Assembly: GCA_964392365.1 (NCBI GenBank)
Contig: CAYMPH010000010.1
Location: 1 to 64,000, forward strand
DNA length: 64,000 nt
Reading direction: 5' to 3'
Source of the DNA: CAYMPH01 sp964392365
GTDB lineage: Bacteria; Spirochaetota; UBA4802; UBA5550
The notes under the pieces are model-generated. The model did no database searches. It saw nothing but the letters and a program-made list of their open reading frames with translations, and was not told the DNA's origin. Of the stretch, positions 26,700 to 36,239 are shown one piece after another; positions within the stretch are counted from its first letter, which is position 1; every line of letters begins with the position of its first letter. The translations under genes were made by a program, and so were the position numbers.

Positions 26700-28445
26700 A
26701 TGTCCACTAAAATTACAAAAGGTGTTATTGCATCTCACGGAATAAAAATCGGGAGAGCTCTTGTTTATCAGGGTGAAAAGATTTTTATTCCGAAATATTA
26801 TATAAAAGATGAAGAAGTCAGTCTCGAATTAAAAAGATTTAAAGAAGCAATAGATAAAACCAAGCTTGAAATAACTGCCATTCAGCATCAGATTGAGGAA
26901 AATATTTCAAAAGATATGGCTGATATCTTCGCAAGTCATATCATGATGCTTGAAGATCCGACTATTATCGAAAAAGCCAAAAAATCTGTTACTGATAATA
27001 AACAGAATATCGAATGGGTAATGAGCGATATTGCTATTGAAATGATTGACAACCTTAACAAGGTTGATGACGATTATATTAAAGAAAGAATTATAGATAT
27101 TTCAGATATTAATAAGAGACTGTTAGCCAATCTTCTGAAAAAATCATCTTCCAAAATTTCAACATTAACTGAAGAGGGAATTGTTTTTGCTTCAGACCTG
27201 ACTCCTTCTGAAACTGCATTGATGAACAAGAATCTGATTCTTGCCTTCGTAACAGACAAAGGCGGGAAAACATCACATACCGCAATTATGGCAAGAGCTC
27301 TGGGGATACCCGCGATTGTAGGAACTATAAACGGCACAACACTTGTTAAAACAGGGGACAAAGTAATTGTAGATGCAATACACGGATGCATAATTATCAA
27401 TCCCGAAGAAGAAGAAATTGAAGAATATTTACAATACCAGAATGATTTTAATGTTTTAAATTTTGAACTTGCAAAATTAAACAATCTTCCGTCGCGTACG
27501 AAAGATGATGTTGAAATTTCAATATACGGCAATATAGAAATTCCAGATGAAATGAAAGCCATTATGGATCATGGTGCACAGGGAATCGGTCTATTCAGAT
27601 CTGAGTTCCTGTTCCTTGATAAAACCCTGCCAAGTGAAGAAGATCAATTCAATGCATATAAAAATGTTGCAGAATTTTTCAATCCGCTGCCTGTTACAAT
27701 AAGAACACTTGATGTTGGCGGGGATAAAATTTTCTCCTACAGCAATCATTTCAAAGAAAAAAATCCATTTCTCGGATGCAGAGCAATCAGATTCAGCCTG
27801 GAAAATGAGCAGATGTTCAGGATTCAGCTTAGAGCTATTCTCAGAGCCAGCGTTTACGGGAATGTCCAGCTTATGTTTCCAATGGTTACAAATGTTGAAG
27901 AATTAATAAAAGCCAAGCAGATAACTGAAGAAATAAAAAATGAATTAAAATCAAGCAGAATTGAATTTAATGAAAAAATAAAAATTGGAGTTATGATTGA
28001 GATACCTTCAGCTGTAATTTCAGCTGATATATTGGCAAAACATTCAGATTTCTTTTCCGTTGGAACAAATGATCTGGTGCAGTATGTTCTGGCAGTTGAC
28101 AGAATAAATGAAAAAATTGCATATCTATATAATCCTTTAAATATATCCGTATTGAGATTATTGAAAATTCTCATGGATATATCTTCAAAAAATTCAATAC
28201 CTGTTTCAATTTGCGGTGAAATTGCAGGTGGAATAAAATATACCATGCTTTTAATAGGATTGGGATTCAGGGAATTATCCATGAATCAGTCTTCTCTTCA
28301 GCAGGTAAAAAAAATTATACGGGATGTAACAGTTCAGGAATGTGTTGATTTAGCTCAGGAAGTTCTTAAAATGGAATTAATTGAAAATATTGAAAAGTAT
28401 ATAAATGATATAATGCTTAAAAAATTTCCAGGTATGATACTGTAA
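26700..28445 (+). CDS. ptsI: Phosphoenolpyruvate-protein phosphotransferase (PTS enzyme I)
   Basis: 581 residues, normal length. The N-terminal HPr-binding domain leads to GGKTSHTAIMARALGIPAIVG, where H193 is the phospho-acceptor. The PEP-binding TIM barrel contains GIGLFRSEFLF, IRTLDVGGDK, the C-terminal SVGTNDLVQYVLAVDR and the active-site ICGE (SICGEIAGG). It moves phosphate from PEP to HPr, starting sugar PTS or regulatory PTS relays. Neither HPr nor any EII gene is nearby. AAGAAGAAAG precedes the ATG. Confidence 0.96.
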   Translation: MSTKITKGVIASHGIKIGRALVYQGEKIFIPKYYIKDEEVSLELKRFKEAIDKTKLEITAIQHQIEENISKDMADIFASHIMMLEDPTIIEKAKKSVTDNKQNIEWVMSDIAIEMIDNLNKVDDDYIKERIIDISDINKRLLANLLKKSSSKISTLTEEGIVFASDLTPSETALMNKNLILAFVTDKGGKTSHTAIMARALGIPAIVGTINGTTLVKTGDKVIVDAIHGCIIINPEEEEIEEYLQYQNDFNVLNFELAKLNNLPSRTKDDVEISIYGNIEIPDEMKAIMDHGAQGIGLFRSEFLFLDKTLPSEEDQFNAYKNVAEFFNPLPVTIRTLDVGGDKIFSYSNHFKEKNPFLGCRAIRFSLENEQMFRIQLRAILRASVYGNVQLMFPMVTNVEELIKAKQITEEIKNELKSSRIEFNEKIKIGVMIEIPSAVISADILAKHSDFFSVGTNDLVQYVLAVDRINEKIAYLYNPLNISVLRLLKILMDISSKNSIPVSICGEIAGGIKYTMLLIGLGFRELSMNQSSLQQVKKIIRDVTVQECVDLAQEVLKMELIENIEKYINDIMLKKFPGMIL

Positions 28446-28457
28446 GCTGAAGTTTTA

Positions 28458-29207
28458 ATGAAACTATATAAAGATCTCGCCGAGTACTATTTTACAATAG
28501 AAAGCAAACATCGTGATATAACTGATGATATTGCGTTCATTAGAACCTTTATACATGGCTTGAATTCCCCTAAACTTTTAGATCTCGGATGCGGAACCGG
28601 AGAACATATAGGTGCTCTTACAAAATACGGATTAAAATGCACCGGCATAGACGCAAGTGATCAAATGATAAAATTTGCAAAAAAAAGATTTCCTCAGAAT
28701 GTTAATTTTATAAAATCTTCAATTACTTCATTTGATTTTTATAATGAGTTCGATTTTGCAATTTCTCTATTCGGATCTTTCAATTATCTTACTGAAGATT
28801 CAGAAATTGATAAAGCTTTATGGAATACATACAGAGCAATGAAGCCGGATGGAATTGCAATTTTTGAAATATGGAATTCACAGCCTTTTGAAAAAATTGG
28901 ACATAAAGAAATTACTCATGTATCAACATCTGAATACAATAGTACAATAATTGAAAGAGAGCGCGGTTTTAAGATTATTGAAACAGGATCAAGAAAGATC
29001 GTTGAAGTGGATTTCAACTATCTGGTTAAAACCGGTTCAGAAATTAAAAAAATTGAAGATAAACATAAAATGAGAACATTTACTGCTGAAGAAATTACAA
29101 CTTTTCTCAAAGACAATGGTTTTATAATAAAACAGTTCTATGGGAATTTTCTTAAAGAATCTTACAGGGAAAATTCATCCAGGATTATTGTAATATTTAC
29201 AAAATGA
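28458..29207 (+). CDS. Class I SAM-dependent methyltransferase
   Basis: 249 residues. LLDLGCGTGEHIGAL is SAM-binding motif I, followed by CTGIDASDQMIKFAKKRF (motif II acidic residue) and EFDFAISLFGSFNYL. The C-terminal half is a beta sheet with FTAEEITTFLKDNGF, common in small-molecule methyltransferases. The substrate is unknown. It starts 12 nt after the ptsI stop, probably on the same transcript. Its stop codon is the first base pair block of the bidirectional terminator that follows. Confidence 0.87.
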   Translation: MKLYKDLAEYYFTIESKHRDITDDIAFIRTFIHGLNSPKLLDLGCGTGEHIGALTKYGLKCTGIDASDQMIKFAKKRFPQNVNFIKSSITSFDFYNEFDFAISLFGSFNYLTEDSEIDKALWNTYRAMKPDGIAIFEIWNSQPFEKIGHKEITHVSTSEYNSTIIERERGFKIIETGSRKIVEVDFNYLVKTGSEIKKIEDKHKMRTFTAEEITTFLKDNGFIIKQFYGNFLKESYRENSSRIIVIFTK

Positions 29208-29258
29208 TATAAAAATAAAGAAACCCGCATTCAAGCGGGTTTCTTTATTTTTATATCA
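29205..29258. terminator. Bidirectional rho-independent terminator
   Basis: Perfect 24-bp arms (29205-29228 and 29235-29258) with a 6-nt loop. The GC-rich core AACCCGC/GCGGGTT is flanked by A-rich and T-rich runs on both sides. It lies between the convergent methyltransferase and lon genes and includes the methyltransferase stop codon. Confidence 0.93.
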
Positions 29259-29269
29259 ACAATTTTATT

Positions 29270-31717
29270 CTACATTTTTACTCTGCTGTCGCTGTTAACT
29301 GATTTCCCAATATCAACTGCCCAGTCGCCAAATGTCTGCTTCCATCTTTCATAAAGATCTTTTGTTTTTGAAGAATCTTTAAAAAATTTATCAGGACTTT
29401 CAAGGGCAAGGAAAAGAACTTCTTCCATTGTACTTACAGCATGAAATATCATCTGGTTTTTCACATATTCAGGAATTTTTTCAAGGTCCTTCTCATTTTC
29501 TTTCGGTATAATCACGTGTTTTATATCAGCTCTATGAGCAGCAAGAATTTTTTCTTTTAACCCGCCGATAGGAAGAACCTTTCCTCTTAATGTAATTTCA
29601 CCGGTCATTGCAACATCAGCTCTTACCGGAATTCCTGTATAGAGTGAAGCCATTACAACTCCCATGGTTATACCGGCAGATGGGCCATCTTTAGGAATAG
29701 CACCTTCAGGAACGTGCAGGTGAAGATCAAAGCGTTTGATTACTTCTTCATCTATGTTGAAAAACTGCTGATTGGCTTTTACAAAAGTGAATGCAGCCTG
29801 AGCAGATTCCTGCATAACCTCACCCAATTTTCCTGTTAATCTAAGATCGCCTTTGCCTTTTATTAGAGAAGCTTCAATATGAAGAATATCCCCTCCAACT
29901 TCAGTCCACGCAAGACCATTGGCAAGAGCAACTTCATTTTTCAGTTCTTTAATTCCATATTTAAATTTTATCGGGCCTAAATATTTTTTTAAAGCTTCTT
30001 CATCGATTATTTTTTTATAAGTTAAACCATTTATTACAACTTCACGGGCCACTTTTCTGCAAACCTTTGCAATTACTCTTTCAAGGCTTCTCACGCCAGC
30101 CTCTCTTGTGTAATGTCTGATTGTGAATAGCATTGCTTCTTCAGAGTATTCAATATTATCAAGAGAAATTCCATTTTCATCAATCTGCTTACTAAGCAGG
30201 AATTTCAGGGCAATATTCATTTTTTCCGGTTCAGTATAGCTTGAAATTTCAATAATTTCCATTCTATCTAGAAGAGGAATTGGAATATTATGCTGAACAT
30301 TTGCGGTTGTTACAAACATAACGTCGGATAAATTATATGGAATTTCCATATAATGATCTATAAAAGAATTATTCTGCTCAGGATCAAGAACCTCCAGTAA
30401 AGCAGAAGAAGGATCGCCTCTGAAATCCATTGACATCTTATCAATCTCATCAAGAAGGATTAGCGGATTTATATTTCCGGCTTTTTTCATCATCTGAATA
30501 ATCCGGCCCGGTAACGCGCCTACATAAGTTCTTCTGTGGCCTCTAATTTCAGCTTCATCTCTAACTCCGCCTAGAGACATACGTACATATTTTCTGCCAA
30601 GAGCTCTTGCAACAGATTTGCCAAGAGAAGTTTTTCCAACTCCGGGAGGGCCTACGAAACATAAAATCGGGCCTTTAAGTTTTTTTGAAAGCTGACGAAC
30701 GGCTATATATTCAATAATTCTTTCTTTGACATCATCAAGACCGTAATGGTCTTCATTGAGTATTTCAAGAGCGCGTTCAATATCCTTGCTGTCTTTGGTT
30801 TTTTTATGCCATGGAATGTCCCGAAGCCATTCAATATATGTTCGTACAACAGTTGATTCAGCTGACATAGGAGGCATCTTCTCAAGTCTTTTAAGCTCCT
30901 GCATTGCCTTGGCGGATGCTTCAGGGCTTAATTTAGCGGTTTCGATGGATTTCTTAAACTCATCCATTTCATCAATTTCACCATCGCCCTGACCGAGTTC
31001 TTTCTTTATTATTTTCATCTGTTCATTGAGATAGTATTCTTTCTGGGTCTTTTCCATCTGTTTGCGGACCTGACCCTGAATCTTTTTCTCAATATACATT
31101 ACTTCTATTTCACCATTGATAAGTTCAATAAGCTTAACAATTCTTTCTGCCGGATTACCAAGGTCCAGTATGGATTGTTTGTAAGCAATTTTCATTTCAA
31201 TATGAGATGATATTACATCTGCTAACTGGGATATATTTTCAATGCTTATTGCAGTTGTAAGGGCTTCTTTAGGTACTTTTTTATTAAGTTTAATATACTT
31301 CTCAAATACATCGAGCAGATTTTTTTTCAGATTAAGTATATCTGAAGTGATTTCAAGTTCACGGTTTATATCTTTGATAGAAACTTCGTAGATATCACTG
31401 TCATTATATAGATCTGAAATATAACCTCTTGAAATGCCTTCAACAAGAACTTTTATTGTTCCATCCGGAAGTTTCAGAAGCTGTAAAATTTCTGAAACAG
31501 TTCCTACATTGTAAATATCTTTTATTTCCGGGGTTGTAATCTGTGCGTCTGTTTGAGTTGCGAGCACAATGAATCTGTCTGTTTTCATTGCCTTGTCTAA
31601 AGCTTTTACTGATTTTTCCCGGCCTACAAACAGAGGCACTACCATATGAGGAAAAACCACTACATCTCTTAAAGGAAGTAGCGGATATTTTTTATCAAAA
31701 TTAATATTTTTTTTCAT
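29270..31717 (-). CDS. lon: ATP-dependent protease Lon
   Basis: 815 residues, full-length LonA. The N-terminal substrate domain starts YPLLPLRDVVVFPHMVVPLF. The AAA+ module has Walker A GPPGVGKTSLGKS and Walker B LLDEIDKM. The C-terminal protease domain has PKDGPSAGITM with the catalytic Ser, and GGLKEKILAAHRA with the catalytic Lys. It degrades misfolded and regulatory proteins in the cytoplasm. It lies downstream of clpX (11 nt), closing the tig-clpP-clpX-lon cluster. The C-terminus has a short extension past the usual end. Confidence 0.98.
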   Translation of the reverse strand: MKKNINFDKKYPLLPLRDVVVFPHMVVPLFVGREKSVKALDKAMKTDRFIVLATQTDAQITTPEIKDIYNVGTVSEILQLLKLPDGTIKVLVEGISRGYISDLYNDSDIYEVSIKDINRELEITSDILNLKKNLLDVFEKYIKLNKKVPKEALTTAISIENISQLADVISSHIEMKIAYKQSILDLGNPAERIVKLIELINGEIEVMYIEKKIQGQVRKQMEKTQKEYYLNEQMKIIKKELGQGDGEIDEMDEFKKSIETAKLSPEASAKAMQELKRLEKMPPMSAESTVVRTYIEWLRDIPWHKKTKDSKDIERALEILNEDHYGLDDVKERIIEYIAVRQLSKKLKGPILCFVGPPGVGKTSLGKSVARALGRKYVRMSLGGVRDEAEIRGHRRTYVGALPGRIIQMMKKAGNINPLILLDEIDKMSMDFRGDPSSALLEVLDPEQNNSFIDHYMEIPYNLSDVMFVTTANVQHNIPIPLLDRMEIIEISSYTEPEKMNIALKFLLSKQIDENGISLDNIEYSEEAMLFTIRHYTREAGVRSLERVIAKVCRKVAREVVINGLTYKKIIDEEALKKYLGPIKFKYGIKELKNEVALANGLAWTEVGGDILHIEASLIKGKGDLRLTGKLGEVMQESAQAAFTFVKANQQFFNIDEEVIKRFDLHLHVPEGAIPKDGPSAGITMGVVMASLYTGIPVRADVAMTGEITLRGKVLPIGGLKEKILAAHRADIKHVIIPKENEKDLEKIPEYVKNQMIFHAVSTMEEVLFLALESPDKFFKDSSKTKDLYERWKQTFGDWAVDIGKSVNSDSRVKM

Positions 31718-31728
31718 ATTACACCGGT

Positions 31729-32994
31729 TTATGCTGATTTTTCAGCTTCTCTATAAATTATTTGCGGTTCACCATTACCCTGAACCATGGCTTTTGTAAT
31801 TATAACTTTCTCAACATTTGCAATAGAAGGCAGATCAAACATAAGATCCAGCATGATTTTTTCAAGAACTGCACGCAGGCCTCTTGCACCTGATTTTCTC
31901 TGAATTGCAATCTCTGCAATTTCTTCAACAGCATCAGGCATGAATTCTAGATCAACATCTTCAAAAGAAAACATTTTTGCATATTGCTTAACAATAGCAT
32001 TTTTAGGTTCTGTTAGAATCTTGATTAAAACAGATTTATCAAGATCATCAAGAACAGCTATAATTGGAATCCTTCCTACGAATTCAGGAATCAATCCGTA
32101 TTTTATCATATCTTCAGGATGAAGATTATTCATTAGATCTATATATTTTTTTTCAACATTTGACTGAATGTCTGCGCCAAAACCTAGAGATTTATTACCT
32201 GTTCTTCTCTGAACAACTTTATCCAGACCGATAAAAGCGCCGCCGCAGATAAATAAAATATTTTTTGTATCAATAGTAATAAACTCCTGGTGAGGATGCT
32301 TTCTTCCTCCCTGAGGCGGAACATTGGATATTGTCCCCTCAATAATTTTCAATAGAGCCTGCTGAACTCCTTCACCTGAAACATCTCTTGTGATAGATGG
32401 ATTTTCTGACTTTCTGGAAATTTTATCTATCTCATCGATATAAATTATTCCAATCTCTGCTTTTTTAACATCACCTTCTGCATTCTGAATGAGTCTTAAT
32501 AGAATATTTTCAACATCTTCCCCAACATATCCTGCTTCAGTAAGTGTTGTAGCATCAACAATTGCAAATGGAACATGAAGAATTCTTGCGAGTGTCTGAG
32601 CAAGTAGAGTTTTTCCTGTTCCGGTAGGACCTGCGAGCATAATGTTGCTCTTATCAAGCTCAACATCATTTTTCTTTAAATTTTTATTGCTGAATATACG
32701 TTTATAATGATTGTATACTGCAACAGAAAGAACTTTCTTTGCTTCGTCCTGACCAATAACATATTCATCAAGAATAGATTTTATTTCAACAGGTTTAGGG
32801 AGATTTGTGATTTCTCCGTTTGTATTTTTGTCATTATCCTCGGCAATTATTTCATTACAGAGATCTATACATTCATCGCATATATATACTTCCGGACCGG
32901 CAACAAGCTTTTTGACTACTTCCTGGCTTTTGCCGCAGAATGTGCAGAATAATTTTTCTTTTGTAACCTGATCATCTTTTTTTTTCGATGCCAT
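31729..32994 (-). CDS. clpX: ATP-dependent Clp protease ATP-binding subunit ClpX
   Basis: 421 residues. An N-terminal C4 zinc-binding domain (CTFCGKS ... YICDECIDLC) is followed by the AAA+ domain with Walker A GPTGTGKTLLAQ and Walker B IIYIDEIDKI. The RKSGARGLRAVLE sensor-2 segment and the IGF-type loop region (RTGNKSLGFGAD) for ClpP docking are present. It unfolds tagged proteins and feeds them to ClpP. clpP lies 74 nt upstream and lon 11 nt downstream on the same strand. Confidence 0.98.
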   Translation of the reverse strand: MASKKKDDQVTKEKLFCTFCGKSQEVVKKLVAGPEVYICDECIDLCNEIIAEDNDKNTNGEITNLPKPVEIKSILDEYVIGQDEAKKVLSVAVYNHYKRIFSNKNLKKNDVELDKSNIMLAGPTGTGKTLLAQTLARILHVPFAIVDATTLTEAGYVGEDVENILLRLIQNAEGDVKKAEIGIIYIDEIDKISRKSENPSITRDVSGEGVQQALLKIIEGTISNVPPQGGRKHPHQEFITIDTKNILFICGGAFIGLDKVVQRRTGNKSLGFGADIQSNVEKKYIDLMNNLHPEDMIKYGLIPEFVGRIPIIAVLDDLDKSVLIKILTEPKNAIVKQYAKMFSFEDVDLEFMPDAVEEIAEIAIQRKSGARGLRAVLEKIMLDLMFDLPSIANVEKVIITKAMVQGNGEPQIIYREAEKSA

Positions 32995-33068
32995 ATTATC
33001 TCCTGAATTAAATCCGAAAGTTGATAAACAATTGGATTATCAACAAAAATGTTTTTTTCGAGATTCTT

Positions 33069-33650
33069 TTATCTTGTTTCAATTACCTTGTCTATTAAAC
33101 CGTATTCAAGGGCTTCTTTTGCAGACATGAAATAATCCCGATCAAGATCAGCATCAATTTTTTCCACATTCTGCCCTGTGTGTTTTCCGTATATTTCATT
33201 AAGTTTCTTTTTTACTTTAAGAATTTCATTTGCGTGAATCATTATATCTGAAGCCTGCCCCTGAAATCCTGCTGATGGCTGATGAATCATTATTCTTGAA
33301 TTCGGAAGTGCAGATCTTTTACCCTTTGCTCCTGCAGATAAAAGAAGGGAACCCATTGATGCAGCCTGCCCCAGACATATTGTTGCGACGTCTGGTTTTA
33401 TATATTGAATTGTATCGTAAATTGCAAGACCGGATGTAACTACACCGCCGGGAGAATTAATATAAATATAAATATCTTTATCAGGATCTTCAGCTTCAAG
33501 AAAGAGCAATTGGGCTATAATAAGGCTTGCCATATGGTCATCTATTGCTTCACCGAGAAAGATAATTCTGTCTTTTAAAAGCCTTGAGTATATGTCATAA
33601 GATCTTTCGCCTCTGCTTGTCTGCTCTACTACTATTGGTATCAAACTCAT
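33069..33650 (-). CDS. clpP: ATP-dependent Clp protease proteolytic subunit ClpP
   Basis: 193 residues, mature-size ClpP. The catalytic triad is S98 (GQAASMGS), H123 (MIHQPSAG) and D172 (LDRDYFMS). YINSPGG is the conserved oxyanion-strand segment. It forms the tetradecameric peptidase chamber that partners with ClpX. The order tig-clpP-clpX-lon is a classic bacterial proteostasis cluster. Confidence 0.98.
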   Translation of the reverse strand: MSLIPIVVEQTSRGERSYDIYSRLLKDRIIFLGEAIDDHMASLIIAQLLFLEAEDPDKDIYIYINSPGGVVTSGLAIYDTIQYIKPDVATICLGQAASMGSLLLSAGAKGKRSALPNSRIMIHQPSAGFQGQASDIMIHANEILKVKKKLNEIYGKHTGQNVEKIDADLDRDYFMSAKEALEYGLIDKVIETR

Positions 33651-33943
33651 TTATGCGCTCCTAGTGATTATTGGGGCGGGTTTTTTTCGCGTATATAATT
33701 AAAATCGGAATTAATCTTCGCAAACACCACCACTTTTTAATTTATTAATTACAAAGTCTGAAGAATCAAATTAAAATACAAAATTTAAAATTTGTATTGT
33801 TGTAAATATCAGCTTTGAAATAACAATATTTAATATAACTATTTATGGGACATATTTCAATATTAATTTTAAGTTGTTATGTTTTTTATGGCAAAAATAA
33901 ATTATTATTTTTTAGAAAAACTGATTTTTCTTATATAAAATAG
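33651..33943. other. clpP-tig intergenic region with a hairpin
   Basis: 293 nt, very AT-rich, between tig and clpP on the minus strand. It contains one 8-bp inverted pair, AATACAAA/TTTGTATT (33775-33798), that could be a weak attenuator or terminator. The clpP-clpX-lon promoter probably lies here. I see no consensus heat-shock (CIRCE or sigma-32-type) element. Confidence 0.4.
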
Positions 33944-35260
33944 CTATTTAGCGTTAATAAGCTCCATAAGTTTCACAGGTTTCAGCTTTTTTATTTTTGC
34001 TGATGTATATATGAATTCCATTGCTCCATCCAGCATTAGTTCTGCTTCAATATTTGTTCGTTTATTTTCTTTGGTAATCATTTCTTCAATTTCTTCAACG
34101 CTTTTATTATTTTTTAAAGCAATACCTTCTATAACTTCCTTATATCTGTTCTCATCTACTTTAAGTTCTTCTTTTTTAACTATTTCAGATAATACAAGTG
34201 TCGTTTTAATTGACTGGGTTGCATCCTCGTGAAGTTTGGAACGAAGCGTTTCAGGATCAATTCCCATTAATTCAGCGAATTCAGTAAAATTATCATTGTT
34301 GTAGCCAATTCTCTGCTGCGTTCTTTTAAATAAAGAATACATTTCTGTAACTATAAGCGATTCAGGTATTTCAAATTTAGTGTTTTTTACTATTTCTTCA
34401 ATAATTTTAGCTTTAGCATCACCTTTTGTTTTTTCAACAACGTACCGTTCAATATACTCTCGGAGTTTCTTCTGCATATCCTCTTTGGATTCATAATTAT
34501 TTTTTTTCGCAAGTTCGTCATCAAAATCAGGAAGTTTCATATCGCTTATTTCATAAACCTGAACCAGATATTTGACTTTTTTACCTGCAATGTCTTTTAT
34601 ATAATAATCATCCTGATATGATACAGTTATCTCTTTTTCTTCATCAACCTTCATTCCTATTATTCCTTCATCTAAAGCTGATTCCTCTTTAGATTTTCCA
34701 AGAATAATTGAATATTCCTTAAAATCATCCTTTTCTATATCAAGCCTTCTTAGTCTGATTCTAACCATGTTCCCTTTTTTTGCAGTTTCACCTTTTTCTT
34801 TGATTATTGCTTCAGCGTGTTTTTCTCTTATCGAATCTATTTCTTCTTTAATGTCATTATCATTTACTTCACATGACTGCTCTTCTATATGAATATCCTT
34901 GTATTTACCCAGCTCAATTGTTGGAGGAACTTCAAATATCGCCTTGAATTTAAAATCGGAACCTCTTGTTGCTTTTTCAAACTCAAACTTTGGTTCTGTT
35001 ATTGGAGTATATTTTTTTTCAGTTACAGCATCCCAGAATTCCTGCTTGGAAATATTTTCTGCAACTTCATGATCAGCTGCTTCGCTGTATCTGCTTTCAA
35101 TAAGGCTTAACGGAGCTTTACCTTTACGGAAACCATCTAATTTAGCTGATTTAATGAATTTATCATAAACCATCTTATATTCAATTTCAACACGCTCTTT
35201 TGGTATTTCTACTTCAATTTCATATCTTGAATTCTCTAATTTTTTTTCTGATATGTTCAA
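33944..35260 (-). CDS. tig: Trigger factor
   Basis: 438 residues. The N-terminal ribosome-binding domain has the tail-docking signature GFRKGKAPLSLIESRY (family GFRxGKxP). A PPIase FKBP-like middle part spans about 150-245, and a helical C-terminal chaperone domain follows. The PPIase active-site region is degenerate in places, as in many trigger factors. It binds the ribosome exit tunnel and assists nascent-chain folding. It is the first gene of the leftward tig-clpP-clpX-lon cluster, with a 293-nt gap before clpP. Confidence 0.96.
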   Translation of the reverse strand: MNISEKKLENSRYEIEVEIPKERVEIEYKMVYDKFIKSAKLDGFRKGKAPLSLIESRYSEAADHEVAENISKQEFWDAVTEKKYTPITEPKFEFEKATRGSDFKFKAIFEVPPTIELGKYKDIHIEEQSCEVNDNDIKEEIDSIREKHAEAIIKEKGETAKKGNMVRIRLRRLDIEKDDFKEYSIILGKSKEESALDEGIIGMKVDEEKEITVSYQDDYYIKDIAGKKVKYLVQVYEISDMKLPDFDDELAKKNNYESKEDMQKKLREYIERYVVEKTKGDAKAKIIEEIVKNTKFEIPESLIVTEMYSLFKRTQQRIGYNNDNFTEFAELMGIDPETLRSKLHEDATQSIKTTLVLSEIVKKEELKVDENRYKEVIEGIALKNNKSVEEIEEMITKENKRTNIEAELMLDGAMEFIYTSAKIKKLKPVKLMELINAK

Positions 35261-35428
35261 TTTAACACCCCTACTGTGAATTATTTAGTTTTCAATGAAT
35301 TTATAAACAACTTAAGCGTCAAACATTTTTTCTATAATATTGTTCATGTATTTTCAAATATAATTTATGATTTTCCATATGTTTAATTATGATATGAAAA
35401 TTAAATTAGTATAATATTATGTAGATAT

Positions 35429-35460
35429 AAAAAAAAAGCCGCTTTTAGCGGCTTTTTTTT
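35429..35460. terminator. Rho-independent terminator between tig and tRNA genes
   Basis: AAGCCGC/GCGGCTT arms around a short T-rich loop, flanked by an A-run and a T-run. It ends transcripts of the leftward tRNA pair before tig, and could act in both directions. Confidence 0.85.
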
Positions 35461-35464
35461 GATG

Positions 35465-35536
<72 letters not shown>

Positions 35537-35572
35537 GCTTTAGGATTATGATTTGCCGATACAATCGGCTTT

Positions 35573-35655
35573 TGCGAGCGAAGGGAATCGAACCCCCACG
35601 CCTTTCGGCACTAGATCCTAAGTCTAGCGTGTCTGCCTAGTTCCACCACGCTCGC
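35573..35655 (-). tRNA. tRNA-Leu (anticodon TAG)
   Basis: On the minus strand: acceptor GCGAGCG/CGCTCGC, anticodon loop CTTAGGA, a long class II variable arm (TGCCGAAAGGCG), T arm GGGGGTTCGATTCCCTT, discriminator A. 83 nt. It lies upstream of tRNA-Gly and is probably co-transcribed with it. Confidence 0.96.
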
Positions 35656-35731
35656 TTATGGGTTTATCCTGAATTTTTCAAGATTAACAATGTATCTCGG
35701 ACAATATTTTATAACTGCAATAAATTTCAAG

Positions 35732-35995
35732 TTATTTTTTTAATATTGAACCATTAGTTGTGTGGCAGGAATTACAGCCCGGAAAAGTTCCTATTTTGGA
35801 ATAATTAATCTGGCCTTTTTTATATCCCTGTTTAAATCCTTCCTGTCTTAAAATTTTTGTAGTCTGGTTATGACAGTATGCGCAGCCGCCTTCAACATCA
35901 CCCATCTCTTTTATGTGCAGCTGCTGGTTTTGCGGCGTAGCAAACAGCGTGGAAATAGATAATGTTACCGCTGCAATAATAATAAATTTTTTCAT
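35732..35995 (-). CDS. Small periplasmic dihaem c-type cytochrome
   Basis: 87 residues. A signal peptide (MKKFIIIAAVTLSISTLFA) is followed by two CXXCH motifs, CAYCH and CNSCH, about 35 residues apart. Each site is likely to bind one haem c. The protein resembles small electron shuttles of anaerobic respirers. It is divergent from the ferredoxin-domain gene across a 244-nt gap with two palindromes, so the two may share regulation. A good AGGAGG-type site (CGGAGG in the leader, read on the minus strand) precedes the start. Confidence 0.85.
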   Translation of the reverse strand: MKKFIIIAAVTLSISTLFATPQNQQLHIKEMGDVEGGCAYCHNQTTKILRQEGFKQGYKKGQINYSKIGTFPGCNSCHTTNGSILKK

Positions 35996-36060
35996 TTATA
36001 CCTCCGTTTATTTTCATCAATTGGGATATTTAAATATATAAACAAATCTATGTTACAATA

Positions 36061-36105
36061 TTAATTAAGTATATTTTTTTTTCAATTAAAAATATACTTA
36101 ATTAA
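36061..36105. repeat. Perfect 18-bp inverted repeat upstream of the dihaem cytochrome
   Basis: Arms 36061-36078 and 36088-36105 are exact reverse complements around a 9-nt spacer (arm core TTAATTAAGTATATT). It lies 66 nt upstream of the cytochrome start and could be an operator or transcript hairpin. Confidence 0.6.
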
Positions 36106-36167
36106 TAAATTATTAAATGCAGTTTATCTTAAGATTACTATGATTCTTTAATATATGATATTATTTA

Positions 36168-36213
36168 TTGACAGGAATAATCTTTAATATATAGATATAT
36201 ATTAAAGATTATT
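36168..36213 (+). promoter_or_regulatory. Promoter overlapped by a palindromic operator, upstream of the ferredoxin gene
   Basis: TTGACA at 36168-36173 is followed by an exact inverted repeat with 18-bp arms (36176-36193 and 36196-36213) and a 2-nt centre. The palindrome covers the spacer and the expected -10. A further half-site (ATTCTTTAATATAT) lies at about 36143-36156. The arrangement fits a repressor- or activator-binding operator that controls the gene at 36240, which has AAGGAG at 36222-36227. Confidence 0.7.
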
Positions 36214-36239
36214 AATTCATTAAAAGGAGCAGACTCCTT

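Noticed and set aside
33775..33798. Hairpin between tig and clpP as a heat-shock operator
   Set aside because: The 8-bp arms are short and A/T-only apart from one G/C pair, and they do not match CIRCE or any other heat-shock element that I know.
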